Assembly: GCA_913009515.1 (NCBI GenBank)
Contig: CAJVYO010000029.1
Location: forward strand, 1 to 11,059
Origin: an uncultured Methylococcaceae bacterium
GTDB lineage: Bacteria > Pseudomonadota > Gammaproteobacteria > Methylococcales > Methylomonadaceae
Direction: 5' to 3'
Length of the DNA stretch: 11,059 bases
Of the stretch, positions 1-7,518 are shown piece by piece (the first letter of the stretch is position 1; the number at the start of each line of letters is the position of its first letter). The notes under the pieces were generated by a model. It made no database searches, was not told the origin of the DNA, and saw only the letters and a program-made list of their open reading frames with translations. The position numbers were made by a program, and so were the translations under genes.

Positions 1-530
1 TGTAATAATTCGACACCCGCAATATAGCCGCCTAATATTCCAAAACTACTAAATAAGATGGCTAATAACGGTAAGGAAATAAAGCCTGCAAAAAAACGCG
101 GAGCAAAGATATATTTAAGCGGATCAATCGCCATCATTTCCATGCCTGATAATTGTTCGGTACTTTTCATTAAACCTATTTCAGCCGTTAGAGCTGAACC
201 GGCTCGTCCTGCAAATAATAAGGCACTGACAACAGGGCCTAATTCACGTACTAGAGCCGCCGCTACCATTACCCCTAAAGAGGATTCAGCTCCGAATCGA
301 GAAAGCGTATACACACCTTGTAAGCCTAACACCAAGCCGACAAATAAACCTGAAATAACGATTAGCCAAAAGCTTAATACGCCAATAGAATAGAGTTGTT
401 TAATCAGCAATCTGGGGTGCATAACAACATAGCCCAAGCCTTTTAATATTGCGATTAAAAATAAACTGGCACGCCCTAATTTTGCTAAGGAGGCTAAGGT
501 GTTGTGGCCGATAACTTGGAATACGTTCAT
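1..530 (-). CDS. mlaE: MlaE, inner-membrane permease of the Mla phospholipid transporter (3' end cut by window edge)
   Basis: Inner-membrane permease subunit of the MlaFEDB ABC transporter, which moves phospholipids between the inner membrane and the periplasmic carrier MlaC to keep the outer membrane asymmetric. The start at 530 (ATG) lies 3 bp after the mlaF stop, so the two are translationally close. 176 codons are visible; the family is usually about 260 residues, so roughly the last third lies left of the window. Read on the minus strand, the protein begins MNVFQVIGHNTL, has a hydrophobic stretch around residues 50-72, and then the MlaE-family core: RELGPV (95-100), LLFAGRAGSALTAEIG (104-119) and MKSTEQLSGMEMMAIDPL (121-138), followed by another membrane segment at about 148-172. 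No strong Shine-Dalgarno precedes the ATG. Family assignment is firm; the partner assignment follows from mlaF next to it. Confidence 0.93.
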   Translation of the reverse strand, partial: MNVFQVIGHNTLASLAKLGRASLFLIAILKGLGYVVMHPRLLIKQLYSIGVLSFWLIVISGLFVGLVLGLQGVYTLSRFGAESSLGVMVAAALVRELGPVVSALLFAGRAGSALTAEIGLMKSTEQLSGMEMMAIDPLKYIFAPRFFAGFISLPLLAILFSSFGILGGYIAGVELL

Positions 531-533
531 TAT

Positions 534-1319
534 TTAATTATGCCACAATTCAGTTTCAAAGTTTGGTGCAGGATAGTGAAACGGCACTGGGCCATCTGAT
601 TTGCCTTGCATAAATTGTTGTATCCATGCGTTATCGGAATTATAAAGTGCATCTGGGCTACCTTGCCCCATAATTTTGCCGCCCGATAATACATAAATAT
701 AATCAGCAATACTCGCTGTTTCTTCCACATCATGGGAAACAATAATGCTGGTAATTTTTAAGGTTTCATTCAGGGTTTTAATTAGCTTAACCAATATACC
801 TAAAGAAATGGGGTCTTGCCCTGTAAAGGGCTCGTCATACAAAATCATTTCGGGGTCAAGGGCTAAGGCTCTCGCCATTGCCACGCGTCTTGCCATGCCG
901 CCTGATAATTCATTGGGCATTAAATTTTTTGCCCCGCGTAGTCCGACTGCATTCAGTTTCATTAATACAATGGTACGAATAATTGATTCAGGTAATTCGG
1001 TGTGTTCACGAATGGGAAAGGCAATATTATCATAGACTGACATGTCTGTGAGTAAGGCACCACTTTGAAATAACATGCCCATTTTTTTGCGTAAGTTATA
1101 TAAATCAGTGCGTGATAAGGCGTGTATATCTTGTTTGTTAACTAAAATATTGCCTTTATCGGGTTTGATTTGTCCGCCGATAAGTTTTAATAAGGTGGTT
1201 TTTCCCGTGCCGCTGGGCCCCATAATAGCGGTGATTTTATTCGGTCGAATTGATAAGGAAATATTATCAAAAATTTTATTATGACCGCGTGAAAAACTTA
1301 AATTATGGATAGAAATCAT
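534..1319 (-). CDS. mlaF: MlaF, ATPase of the Mla phospholipid ABC transporter
   Basis: Cytoplasmic ATPase that powers the Mla lipid transporter together with MlaE. The protein is 261 residues, typical for MlaF. Visible motifs: Walker A GPSGTGKTT (34-42), Q-loop glutamine at about 85 in MLFQSGALL, ABC signature LSGGM (138-142), Walker B MILYDEP with catalytic Glu163, D-loop GQDP (167-170) and H-loop His196 in SHDVEE. The FQSGALLTDMSVYDN stretch and a C-terminal tail containing SDGPVPFHYP (241-250) after the ATPase core are typical of MlaF rather than of generic amino-acid ABC ATPases; in characterised MlaF the C-terminal extension contacts MlaB/partner subunits. The start is the first ATG of the frame, and it keeps the usual short lead into the first beta-strand. 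It heads the leftward operon and is divergent from the chemosensory operon. The ribosome-binding site is poor (no GGAG within 15 bases). Confidence 0.95.
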   Translation of the reverse strand: MISIHNLSFSRGHNKIFDNISLSIRPNKITAIMGPSGTGKTTLLKLIGGQIKPDKGNILVNKQDIHALSRTDLYNLRKKMGMLFQSGALLTDMSVYDNIAFPIREHTELPESIIRTIVLMKLNAVGLRGAKNLMPNELSGGMARRVAMARALALDPEMILYDEPFTGQDPISLGILVKLIKTLNETLKITSIIVSHDVEETASIADYIYVLSGGKIMGQGSPDALYNSDNAWIQQFMQGKSDGPVPFHYPAPNFETELWHN

Positions 1320-1349
1320 GAATAAGCAACTTAGATTTTAGTAGGTGTG

Positions 1350-1407
1350 ATGTTAAAATCTCGTGCCTAAAGGGATGTAGAGATTGATATTTTTTCAATT
1401 TTAACAT
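1350..1407. repeat. Perfect 10-bp inverted repeat with an overlapping 6-bp inverted repeat
   Basis: ATGTTAAAAT at 1350-1359 is the exact reverse complement of ATTTTAACAT at 1398-1407, with a 38-base spacer. A second pair, AATCTC at 1357-1362 and GAGATT at 1380-1385, shares three bases with the left arm of the first. Read on the minus strand this would lie in the mlaF leader, if mlaF starts upstream of 1407, and could form two partly exclusive stems. Alternatively the arms could be a protein-binding site. The region is A+T rich, so chance pairing is a real possibility. No T-run follows directly, which argues against a terminator. Confidence 0.4.
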
Positions 1408-1434
1408 TTTTATAAAATTTTAGATATTACTTAA

Positions 1435-1464
1435 ATAACAGCATAATTAATTTAAGAGCAGCAA
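1435..1464 (-). promoter_or_regulatory. Possible sigma70 promoter for mlaFE
   Basis: On the minus strand, TTGCTG (complement of 1459-1464) is followed after 18 bases by TGTTAT (complement of 1435-1440). The -10 hexamer is directly preceded by TGC, as in an extended -10 element. This would give a leader of a little over 100 bases before the mlaF ATG. The match is modest and A+T-rich DNA produces many look-alikes, so this is only a candidate. Confidence 0.22.
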
Positions 1465-1541
1465 TGAGACTAAGATAATAATATTATTGATATTTTAGTT
1501 TAATCCTATAATTTTAATGTGTTTAATTTTTTTAAAAATCT

Positions 1542-1569
1542 TTGTTAGCTAAGTTGTAGTTGTTACAAT
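1542..1569 (+). promoter_or_regulatory. Likely sigma70 promoter of the chemosensory operon
   Basis: TTGTTA (1542-1547) and TACAAT (1564-1569) are separated by 16 bases: a 4/6 match to TTGACA and a 5/6 match to TATAAT. A run of A and T lies directly upstream (about 1521-1540), as in an UP element. Transcription would start near 1576, about 30 bases before the first ATG. No other strong promoter is apparent in the gaps of 17 bp or less that follow, so this one probably serves the whole seven-gene operon. Confidence 0.42.
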
Positions 1570-1606
1570 GGCTGTATTATTGTGACAGTCGCTTGAGAAT
1601 GGAAGA

Positions 1607-3379
1607 ATGCCTAAGATTTTAATTGTTGAAGATAGTAAGACCCAAACGATTATTCTAAAATTAGCATTAGAAAAGGCTAATCACACCGTGGTTTGTGCAG
1701 ATTCTGCTCACTTTGCATTGGATATAGTGCATCAGGAAGCCCCCGATTTGATTATCACTGATATTCGTATGCCGGATATGAATGGCTATGAATTATCATG
1801 GAAAATCAAGAATGACTTTACCTTAAAACATATTCCTATTATTTTATTATCTGAATTATCAGAGACTAAATCTATTATCACAGGGCTTGAATCCCTTGCA
1901 GATTCTTATGTGATTAAGCCTTTTGATGAAGAAGAGTTAAATTCAAATATTAAATTTTTATTAGAAAATGTAACGAGTAGTGCAACCAAAGAGCCTTTAA
2001 CAGTGACTATTAATGGTGATGTGCATGCCATTAATTCTAATCGGCGGCAAATTTTAAGCTTTCTATTATCAACCTATGATACGGTTTTACATAGGAATAA
2101 TCGGTTACTTGAAGTGCAATCAAAATTGCGTATTGTTAATAAGGATTTAACCAAACGCACCCGGCAACTAGAAGAATCTGAAAGTCGTTTTAGATGTTTA
2201 GTCGAAACGCTGCCTGATATTATTTATCGTATTGATGATGAAGGGAAGATTATATTTTTTAATCAAAGTATTAGAAAATTAGGCTATAACCCTGATGAAT
2301 TGATTGGTTTGCATTTTAGTGAATTGATTGCTCCTGAACAAGTTAACAAGATTAGTCGTCAATCGGTGATGTCTAGCATGGCTGATGGTGAAACGTGCAA
2401 GCAACCTAAGTTATTTGATGAACGCCGTGCCGGTGAAAGACGTACAACGGGCTTAGAAATATTATTTAAAGTTAACAACAGTGAGCATACTATGTCAGGG
2501 GTAGTGGTGCCGTTGGATAATGAATATCTTAATATGGAAGTCAGTTCTGCGGGGATGTATTCGCAAGAGCATGATGAACAAGGCGATGAAATTTTTATTG
2601 GCACGGTTGGGGTGATTAGAGATATTACCGATCGAAAAATTGCGGAACAAAATTTACAAGTCGCCAAACAAAAAGCCGATAGTGCAAATTTAGCAAAATC
2701 AGAATTTCTATCTAAAATGAGCCATGAATTAAGAACGCCTTTAAATGCTATTTTAGGGTTTTCACAATTATTACGCATGGATACCGATGCACCTTTAACG
2801 CCTGATCAACAGGAATCAGTCGGTTATATCCATCAAGCGGGGCAACATTTATTAGAACTTATTAATGATATATTGGATTTGTCAGCGATTGAGGTTGGAA
2901 AAATAAATTTCATCATGCAGCCTCACACGCCCAATGATTTTTTAAATGACTGTATTGTAATGATAAACGTGTTAGCTGAAAAACATCGTATTAAGTTTAG
3001 TTATGAAGATTTAAGCACGGATGATGTGGTTATTTTAATTGATATAAAAAGAATTAAACAAGTTATCATTAATTTATTATCTAATGCCATTAAATATAAT
3101 AAAGAAAATGGCAGTGTTACTCTTAAAAGTGAAAAAGTAAATGCCGGTCAATTTAGGATTTCTGTTTCTGATACAGGTATGGGGATGTCAAAAGAATTTC
3201 TAGAGGATATTTTTCAACCATTTACACGGGCTAATTATTCAACAAATATCGAAGGTACAGGAATTGGTTTGACGATTACTAAACAGTTAATTGATGCGAT
3301 GAAGGGACGTATTCATATTAGCAGTGAGCTTGATGTGGGCACAACTGTTCATATTGATTTGCCGATTGTCACTGAATAA
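1607..3379 (+). CDS. Soluble REC-PAS-histidine kinase (CheS3-like architecture)
   Basis: A 590-residue cytoplasmic sensor kinase with a receiver at its N-terminus. Receiver about 1-120: acidic pair Glu8/Asp9, phospho-acceptor Asp52 in TDIRMPDMNG, Ser82 and Lys104 (VIKPF). A probable coiled coil follows at about 160-195. PAS about 193-345: starts SRFRCLVETLPDIIYRID, carries an Arg-rich insert DERRAGERR (271-279) and ends in GTVGVIRDITDRK. HisKA: His373 in SHELRTPLN. HATPase: N-box Asn493 in NLLSNAIKYN, G1 DTGMGM (522-527), G2 GTGIGL (550-555). No signal peptide, membrane segment or C-terminal receiver is seen. As first gene of a CheA-containing operon, its receiver is the obvious phosphorylation target of CheA, with the kinase core passing the signal to an unlinked regulator; this role is inferred. 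The start is the first ATG giving an intact receiver beta-1; the site upstream is weak (GAG at 1595, GGAAG too close). Confidence 0.9.
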   Translation: MPKILIVEDSKTQTIILKLALEKANHTVVCADSAHFALDIVHQEAPDLIITDIRMPDMNGYELSWKIKNDFTLKHIPIILLSELSETKSIITGLESLADSYVIKPFDEEELNSNIKFLLENVTSSATKEPLTVTINGDVHAINSNRRQILSFLLSTYDTVLHRNNRLLEVQSKLRIVNKDLTKRTRQLEESESRFRCLVETLPDIIYRIDDEGKIIFFNQSIRKLGYNPDELIGLHFSELIAPEQVNKISRQSVMSSMADGETCKQPKLFDERRAGERRTTGLEILFKVNNSEHTMSGVVVPLDNEYLNMEVSSAGMYSQEHDEQGDEIFIGTVGVIRDITDRKIAEQNLQVAKQKADSANLAKSEFLSKMSHELRTPLNAILGFSQLLRMDTDAPLTPDQQESVGYIHQAGQHLLELINDILDLSAIEVGKINFIMQPHTPNDFLNDCIVMINVLAEKHRIKFSYEDLSTDDVVILIDIKRIKQVIINLLSNAIKYNKENGSVTLKSEKVNAGQFRISVSDTGMGMSKEFLEDIFQPFTRANYSTNIEGTGIGLTITKQLIDAMKGRIHISSELDVGTTVHIDLPIVTE

Positions 3380-3387
3380 TTAGTATC

Positions 3388-3924
3388 ATGGAAGACGTGC
3401 AGTTTTTTCGACATTCTTTTCATAGAGACATACAATATTTGCAGGTTAAAGCAAATCAGGTGTTATGTTTGATTGAACTTGAACGTATTGAAAAAATCGT
3501 TTCATTAATGGCATTGAAAGCAGTGTCAGCCTCGCCTGATTATTTGGTTGGCGTGTTTAATTATAAAGGTAGGATAGTGCCGGTTATTGATTTGTCGTTG
3601 CGTATTGGGCAGCCGGTAGACGCTCAGTATGATATTAATAGCAGTGTTATTTTATGTGAAACACTGGATAGTCAAAGTATGTTAGGTTTAATTGTATCTG
3701 ATATTAAAACCGTGCTCAATATAAAGCCGGCTGATTTACAATTATCACCTGAATTTATAAATAAAAAAAATCCTTTTATGGCATGCTATCAGCATTTAAA
3801 AGAAATCGCATTTGTATTAGATTCTAATGTGTTATTAGAAAATAGTTTATCGAATATTAATGCGGTCTTACCCGAAGAATTGAATAATGCGATTCTGCAG
3901 TACAATGAGTCTTATGAGCGATAA
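3388..3924 (+). CDS. cheW: CheW-like scaffold protein (first of two)
   Basis: A CheW-domain protein of 178 residues that would couple the receptor (positions 5966-7501) to CheA. The domain runs from about residue 15 (IQYLQVKANQVLCLIEL) to 170. The CheW hallmarks are present: LVGVFNYKGRIVPVIDLS (about 50-67), the typical 'G-x-x-N-x-x-G-x-x-x-P-V-x-D-L' pattern, and LGLIVSDIKTVLNI later on. The gene starts 8 bp after the kinase stop and overlaps the start of cheR. In Wsp nomenclature it sits where WspB does (CheW immediately before CheR-TPR). It differs strongly from the second CheW at 5400, so the two are not a recent duplication. The ATG lacks a clear Shine-Dalgarno. Confidence 0.88.
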   Translation: MEDVQFFRHSFHRDIQYLQVKANQVLCLIELERIEKIVSLMALKAVSASPDYLVGVFNYKGRIVPVIDLSLRIGQPVDAQYDINSSVILCETLDSQSMLGLIVSDIKTVLNIKPADLQLSPEFINKKNPFMACYQHLKEIAFVLDSNVLLENSLSNINAVLPEELNNAILQYNESYER

Positions 3925-5407
3925 TTTTATATTATTCCCACAGGATGAAGCACACTTCATTAATTTCATTAATGAAAATTATGGTTTAATTATTCAGGCT
4001 CATCAATTAAATAATCTACGCTTTACAATTCAATTTATTTGTGAAAAATATAAAATTTATTTACCCGCAGTATTATTAAATAAAATAAAAAATGATGTGC
4101 AATGTGCAGAATGTATTGAATTAATTAAAAAAATTACAGTCGATGAGAGTTATTTTTTTAGAGATGAGGTTCAATTTGATTTTTTAAAAAATAATTACTT
4201 GCCTAAATTAATTGAAAAAAAACGTCAGCTAGGTGATAAGCAGTTACGTATTTGGAGTGCAGGCTGTTCTAAAGGACAAGAAATTTATTCGATTGCTATT
4301 TTATTACATCAATTATTACCGGATTATGATGATTGGAATTTACATTTATTAGGCACAGATGTGAGTTATAAAGTATTAAATGATGCAAAAATAGCACATT
4401 ATAATAGTTGGTCAATACGTATAAAATCTGATTCTAGTTATTATAAGAATTATTTTAATTTTATTGCTGATGAAAGTTATGCATTGAATAAAAAAATTAA
4501 AGACAGTGTTAAATTTTCGTATGTTAATTTATCTGAAAATACCTTTCCATCCATAATGAATGGTATTTGTTCGCTGGATTTAATTTTATGCCGTAATGTA
4601 TTTATTTATTTTGATAAAAAGGTCATTGAAAAAACGCTTGAAAAATTTTCAGAATCACTAAATGAAGAAGGTTGTTTATTATTAGCTGCTTCTGATCCTT
4701 TGCATATTAAAACTCAGGGTTTAGGTTTAGAAACAGAGGGCGATGTTTTTTATTTTAAGAAAAAATTATTGACCTATCAACATAATAGCGTGCCAAGCTC
4801 TCAAGTTGAAGTAGTTAAGCGTAATGCGTTGCCGATAAAATTGAGTGATAAAAAAAATAGTATTAAAGTAACGTCCAAGGCAGATAATTTAAAAACGATT
4901 AAATCGAGTATTATTAGAGAATTATCAAAAGCAGATTGGGTGACGGCATTGCTGATAATAGAAAAAACGTTAGTGACCTATACCAATGATTCAGATTTAT
5001 ATCAGTTTCAGGCAAAATGTTTAACAAATATGGGCAGAATGAAAGCGGCTAAAGTCGCGTGTGAGAAAAGTATAGAATATGATATGTTAGAGCCGCATAG
5101 TTATTTACTGTATGGCTTAATTTTAATGCAGCTCGGTTTATTTTCCAAAGCGGAACAAGCCTTTAGACAAACTATCTTTTTAAATAATTCGTTTATGGAA
5201 GCACATTATCAATTAGGGCAGTTATTATTACGTCAGGGATTAAAAACAGAAGCGGTTAAATTTATTCAAAATGCAATCGATATTTCCAATAAAGAACCCG
5301 CAGATAGACCTATTCATAATGTGATTACCTTAACGTATGCAGGTTTTAGTCAGGCGATGAAAAGTGAATTGGCATTAATTGAAAATAAAGTAGAGTTTTA
5401 TGAGTAA
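3914..5407 (+). CDS. cheR: CheR receptor methyltransferase with C-terminal TPR domain (WspC/FrzF type)
   Basis: S-adenosylmethionine-dependent methyltransferase that would methylate glutamates of the MCP, giving adaptation. Numbering from the start at 3914 (497 residues). The CheR N-terminal helical part covers about 1-85 and carries ITVDESYFFRD (74-84). The SAM-binding motif is WSAGCSKGQEIYSIA (114-128); families usually have GCSTGEEPYS, so two substitutions are seen. LLGTDVS (145-151) and DLILCRNVFIYFDK (222-235) complete the Rossmann fold, which ends near 283. A polar linker (about 290-330) leads to three TPR repeats at about 361-394, 395-428 and 429-462. The frame opens further up at 3887 and 3905; I prefer 3914 because it has a GAG 4 bases upstream and overlaps cheW by only 11 bp, but 3905 is nearly as good. 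The last 8 bases overlap the next gene. Confidence 0.88.
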   Translation: MSDNFILFPQDEAHFINFINENYGLIIQAHQLNNLRFTIQFICEKYKIYLPAVLLNKIKNDVQCAECIELIKKITVDESYFFRDEVQFDFLKNNYLPKLIEKKRQLGDKQLRIWSAGCSKGQEIYSIAILLHQLLPDYDDWNLHLLGTDVSYKVLNDAKIAHYNSWSIRIKSDSSYYKNYFNFIADESYALNKKIKDSVKFSYVNLSENTFPSIMNGICSLDLILCRNVFIYFDKKVIEKTLEKFSESLNEEGCLLLAASDPLHIKTQGLGLETEGDVFYFKKKLLTYQHNSVPSSQVEVVKRNALPIKLSDKKNSIKVTSKADNLKTIKSSIIRELSKADWVTALLIIEKTLVTYTNDSDLYQFQAKCLTNMGRMKAAKVACEKSIEYDMLEPHSYLLYGLILMQLGLFSKAEQAFRQTIFLNNSFMEAHYQLGQLLLRQGLKTEAVKFIQNAIDISNKEPADRPIHNVITLTYAGFSQAMKSELALIENKVEFYE

Positions 5408-5954
5408 CGTGGAATTATCGAATACTTTAATGCCCACATCAGCAGAAGATATTGAAATTTTAAATGCCCGTGCACATAAATTAGCATTAACTGATTTAGA
5501 TGATGACATTGAGCAGACCGTTTGTTGTTTAAAATTTAAGTTAAATAGTGATAATATTGAATATGGTATTCCTCAGTCAATGATTGATGAAGTCATTGAT
5601 GCTGACTATATTAGCCCCTTAAATTGGTTGCCAGATTTTATATTAGGCGTGATTAATTGGCGAGGTAAAATTATTACTGTTTTAGATGTTAATATTTTAT
5701 GTGAAGCTACCTCATTAAAAAATACCGAGACAGCAGAACATAAAATTGTCATTATTAGGTATGAAAATAAGTTTGTAGGTTTATTAGTCAATGAAGTGAT
5801 TAACTTTTTTTATTATAATGTTATTGATGTAAGAACCAGTGTGTATGACACTTTGATTGCTAATCCACAATATTTTTTAGGCTTACTTGATGAAACTCTT
5901 ATCTTGTTAGATGTTGAAAAAATATTATCTGATGAATTACTTGAAATAAAATAA
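5400..5954 (+). CDS. cheW: CheW-like scaffold protein (second of two)
   Basis: A second CheW-domain adaptor, 184 residues, at the place of WspD (directly after CheR-TPR). The CheW domain starts at about residue 38 (QTVCCLKFKLNSDNIEYGIP) after a short N-terminal extension. It holds ISPLNWLPDFILGVINWRGK followed by IITVLDV, the family core, then a hydrophobic FVGLLVNEV strand. The ATG at 5400 lies inside the end of cheR in an ATGAGTAA overlap, so translation is probably coupled. The conserved NWRG loop is more canonical here than NYKG in the first CheW, hinting at different partners (receptor versus CheA, or the TPR of CheR); that is inference. Confidence 0.9.
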   Translation: MSNVELSNTLMPTSAEDIEILNARAHKLALTDLDDDIEQTVCCLKFKLNSDNIEYGIPQSMIDEVIDADYISPLNWLPDFILGVINWRGKIITVLDVNILCEATSLKNTETAEHKIVIIRYENKFVGLLVNEVINFFYYNVIDVRTSVYDTLIANPQYFLGLLDETLILLDVEKILSDELLEIK

Positions 5955-5965
5955 TAAATAAAAAT

Positions 5966-7501
5966 ATGGATAATGAAAAAAGCAATGCTTTAAATGTGAT
6001 GCCGCTATCTGATGCTGAAATGGCACAGCGTTTACAATATGTTAATTTAACTGCTGAAGATTGTAAGCTATTAAAAAGTTTTCAGTCAGTTATTATAAAG
6101 CAGGCAGATAAAATTGTAGATGAATTTTATAATAATATTGTTATGTATCCTGAATTAAATGCCGTCATTCAAAGTGCAGGCTCAAATGTCAATAGATTGA
6201 AAGTAAAACAAAAAGAGTATTTAATTAATTTATTTTGTGGGGATTATAATCGGATTTATTTTGAAAATAACTTAAAAATAGGGGCGTTACATAAAAAAAT
6301 AGGCCTTACCCCTAAATGGTATTTGGGTGGTTATAGTGTCTATTTGCAGTTAATTAATCCTTTGATTTTAAAGAAGTACTGGTATAGTTCTCGCAGGATG
6401 TTAAAGTTATTATCAGCAGTCAATAAAATTATTTCCATTGATTCGCAATTAGCGATTGATAATTATGTCTATGCGTTAGTGGAAGATATTCAGGATGTAA
6501 GTACTTCTAAATCTGAAATAGAATCAAAAGTTGCGATGTATAAGGTGTATGTTGATAATATTAGTGAGGGTGATTTAAGTAAAACCCTTGAAATAACCGG
6601 TGATGATGATTTAGCATCGTTGGGGCGACAGCTTAATATTATGTCGGTTCGATTGGCAGCAATGATAAGTAATGTTAAAAATGTCGGCGGGTCATTGCTA
6701 GAAACTACCGATAAGTTAAGTAATGCAGTGATTACGCATTCTACAGGGGCAACCCAGCAAGCCTCAGCGGTCAGTGAAACCACCTCAACCTTGGAAGAAA
6801 TTAGAGTTACCTCGGAACAAACGCAATCTAAAGCATTGGCATTGGGGGCAGCAGCGGAAAATATTCGTATTGAAGGGGAGAATGGCATTGAGGCTGTTTT
6901 TCAATTAATTGAATCTATGGACGATATTCGTGAACGAGTGAATAGTATTTCACATACTATTTTGAGTTTAAGTGAAAAAACCCAGCAAATTGGCAGTGTT
7001 AATAATGTAATTGCTAATTTAACGCAGCAATCTAAAATGTTAGCTCTTAATGCATCAATTGAAGCGGCAAAAGCGGGTGAAGCAGGCAAAGGATTTGCGG
7101 TTGTGGCAACAGAGGTTCGGGATTTAGCTGAGCAATCTCAGGAATCGACTGAGCAAGTACATATTATTTTAAGGGATATTCAATTAGCGACAGATCGTGT
7201 GGTAATGGCAACGGAACAAGGCACAAAAGGCGTTGACCAAGTTGAAGTGTTAGTGAATAGCACCAGTGATATTATGCAAAAATTGAATAATGTCATTCAA
7301 GAGTCGGTTATTTCTAGCCAACAAATTGTTGCCGCCGTTAGACAGGAAGGTGCTGGTATTTCACAGGTTGCAGTGGCAATGAATCAAATTAATAGCGTGA
7401 CCACTCAATTTGTGATGGCGGCAGAACAAACAAAAACAGTATCTTATACTTTAATGCAAATTTCTGATAAATTAAATGAAACATTAAATGTCTATAAATA
7501 G
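5966..7501 (+). CDS. Soluble globin-coupled methyl-accepting chemotaxis protein (globin-HAMP-MCP signal)
   Basis: Cytoplasmic receptor, 511 residues, with no transmembrane segment. Residues about 18-178 look like a protoglobin / globin-coupled sensor domain of the HemAT type: RLQYVNLTAED, then VDEFYNNIVMYPEL with Tyr55 as candidate distal (B10) residue, and ALHKKIGLTPKWYLGGYSVY with His109 as predicted proximal haem ligand. A HAMP-like piece follows at about 193-237 (YVDNISEGDLSKTLE...GDDDLASLGRQLN). The MCP signalling coiled coil fills the rest, with the hairpin tip at about 366-392 (EAAKAGEAGKGFAVVATEVR). Heptads rich in Gln/Glu/Ala on both sides offer methylation sites. The C-terminus (NETLNVYK) lacks the NWETF-type CheR tether. 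It is the only receptor in the operon, so it should feed the adjacent CheA. Haem binding and O2 sensing are inferred from family motifs. The 11-bp gap before the ATG is almost pure A/T with no Shine-Dalgarno. Confidence 0.9.
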   Translation: MDNEKSNALNVMPLSDAEMAQRLQYVNLTAEDCKLLKSFQSVIIKQADKIVDEFYNNIVMYPELNAVIQSAGSNVNRLKVKQKEYLINLFCGDYNRIYFENNLKIGALHKKIGLTPKWYLGGYSVYLQLINPLILKKYWYSSRRMLKLLSAVNKIISIDSQLAIDNYVYALVEDIQDVSTSKSEIESKVAMYKVYVDNISEGDLSKTLEITGDDDLASLGRQLNIMSVRLAAMISNVKNVGGSLLETTDKLSNAVITHSTGATQQASAVSETTSTLEEIRVTSEQTQSKALALGAAAENIRIEGENGIEAVFQLIESMDDIRERVNSISHTILSLSEKTQQIGSVNNVIANLTQQSKMLALNASIEAAKAGEAGKGFAVVATEVRDLAEQSQESTEQVHIILRDIQLATDRVVMATEQGTKGVDQVEVLVNSTSDIMQKLNNVIQESVISSQQIVAAVRQEGAGISQVAVAMNQINSVTTQFVMAAEQTKTVSYTLMQISDKLNETLNVYK

Positions 7502-7518
7502 TGAGATAAATTAATACT

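Larger units (their letters stand above)
1320..1606. other. Divergent intergenic region between mlaF and the chemosensory operon
   Basis: This 287-bp A+T-rich stretch carries no convincing coding region. It separates two operons transcribed away from each other, so it must hold both promoters. Within it I can point to a fair sigma70-like promoter for the right-hand operon, a weaker candidate for mlaF and nested inverted repeats near the mlaF side (all listed separately). I found no sigma54 (TGGCAC-N5-TTGC) signature and no tRNA-like fold. Confidence 0.8.

Noticed and set aside
58..393. Open frame on the plus strand, 111 codons
   Set aside because: It is antisense to mlaE, whose product is a clear family match; the translated sequence resembles no protein I know.
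1320..1606. Small gene or sigma54 promoter in the intergenic region
   Set aside because: No open frame with a start signal and no TGGCAC-N5-TTGC pattern was found.
2368..2394. The peptide MSSMADG occurs in both the PAS kinase and CheA (around 9313)
   Set aside because: The contexts are unrelated (PAS insert versus P5 domain) and the DNA differs at synonymous positions; coincidence.
2359..2778. Minus-strand open frame of 139 codons inside the PAS kinase gene
   Set aside because: It is a shadow of the PAS/HisKA coding sequence; no domain-like features and no start signal.
3887..3913. Upstream start for cheR at 3887
   Set aside because: It would add nine residues with no homology and increase the overlap with cheW; 3914 (or 3905) gives a short overlap like that of the next gene pair.
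6490..7089. Two minus-strand open frames inside the MCP gene
   Set aside because: They arise from the repetitive heptad coding of the MCP coiled coil read backwards; not supported as genes.
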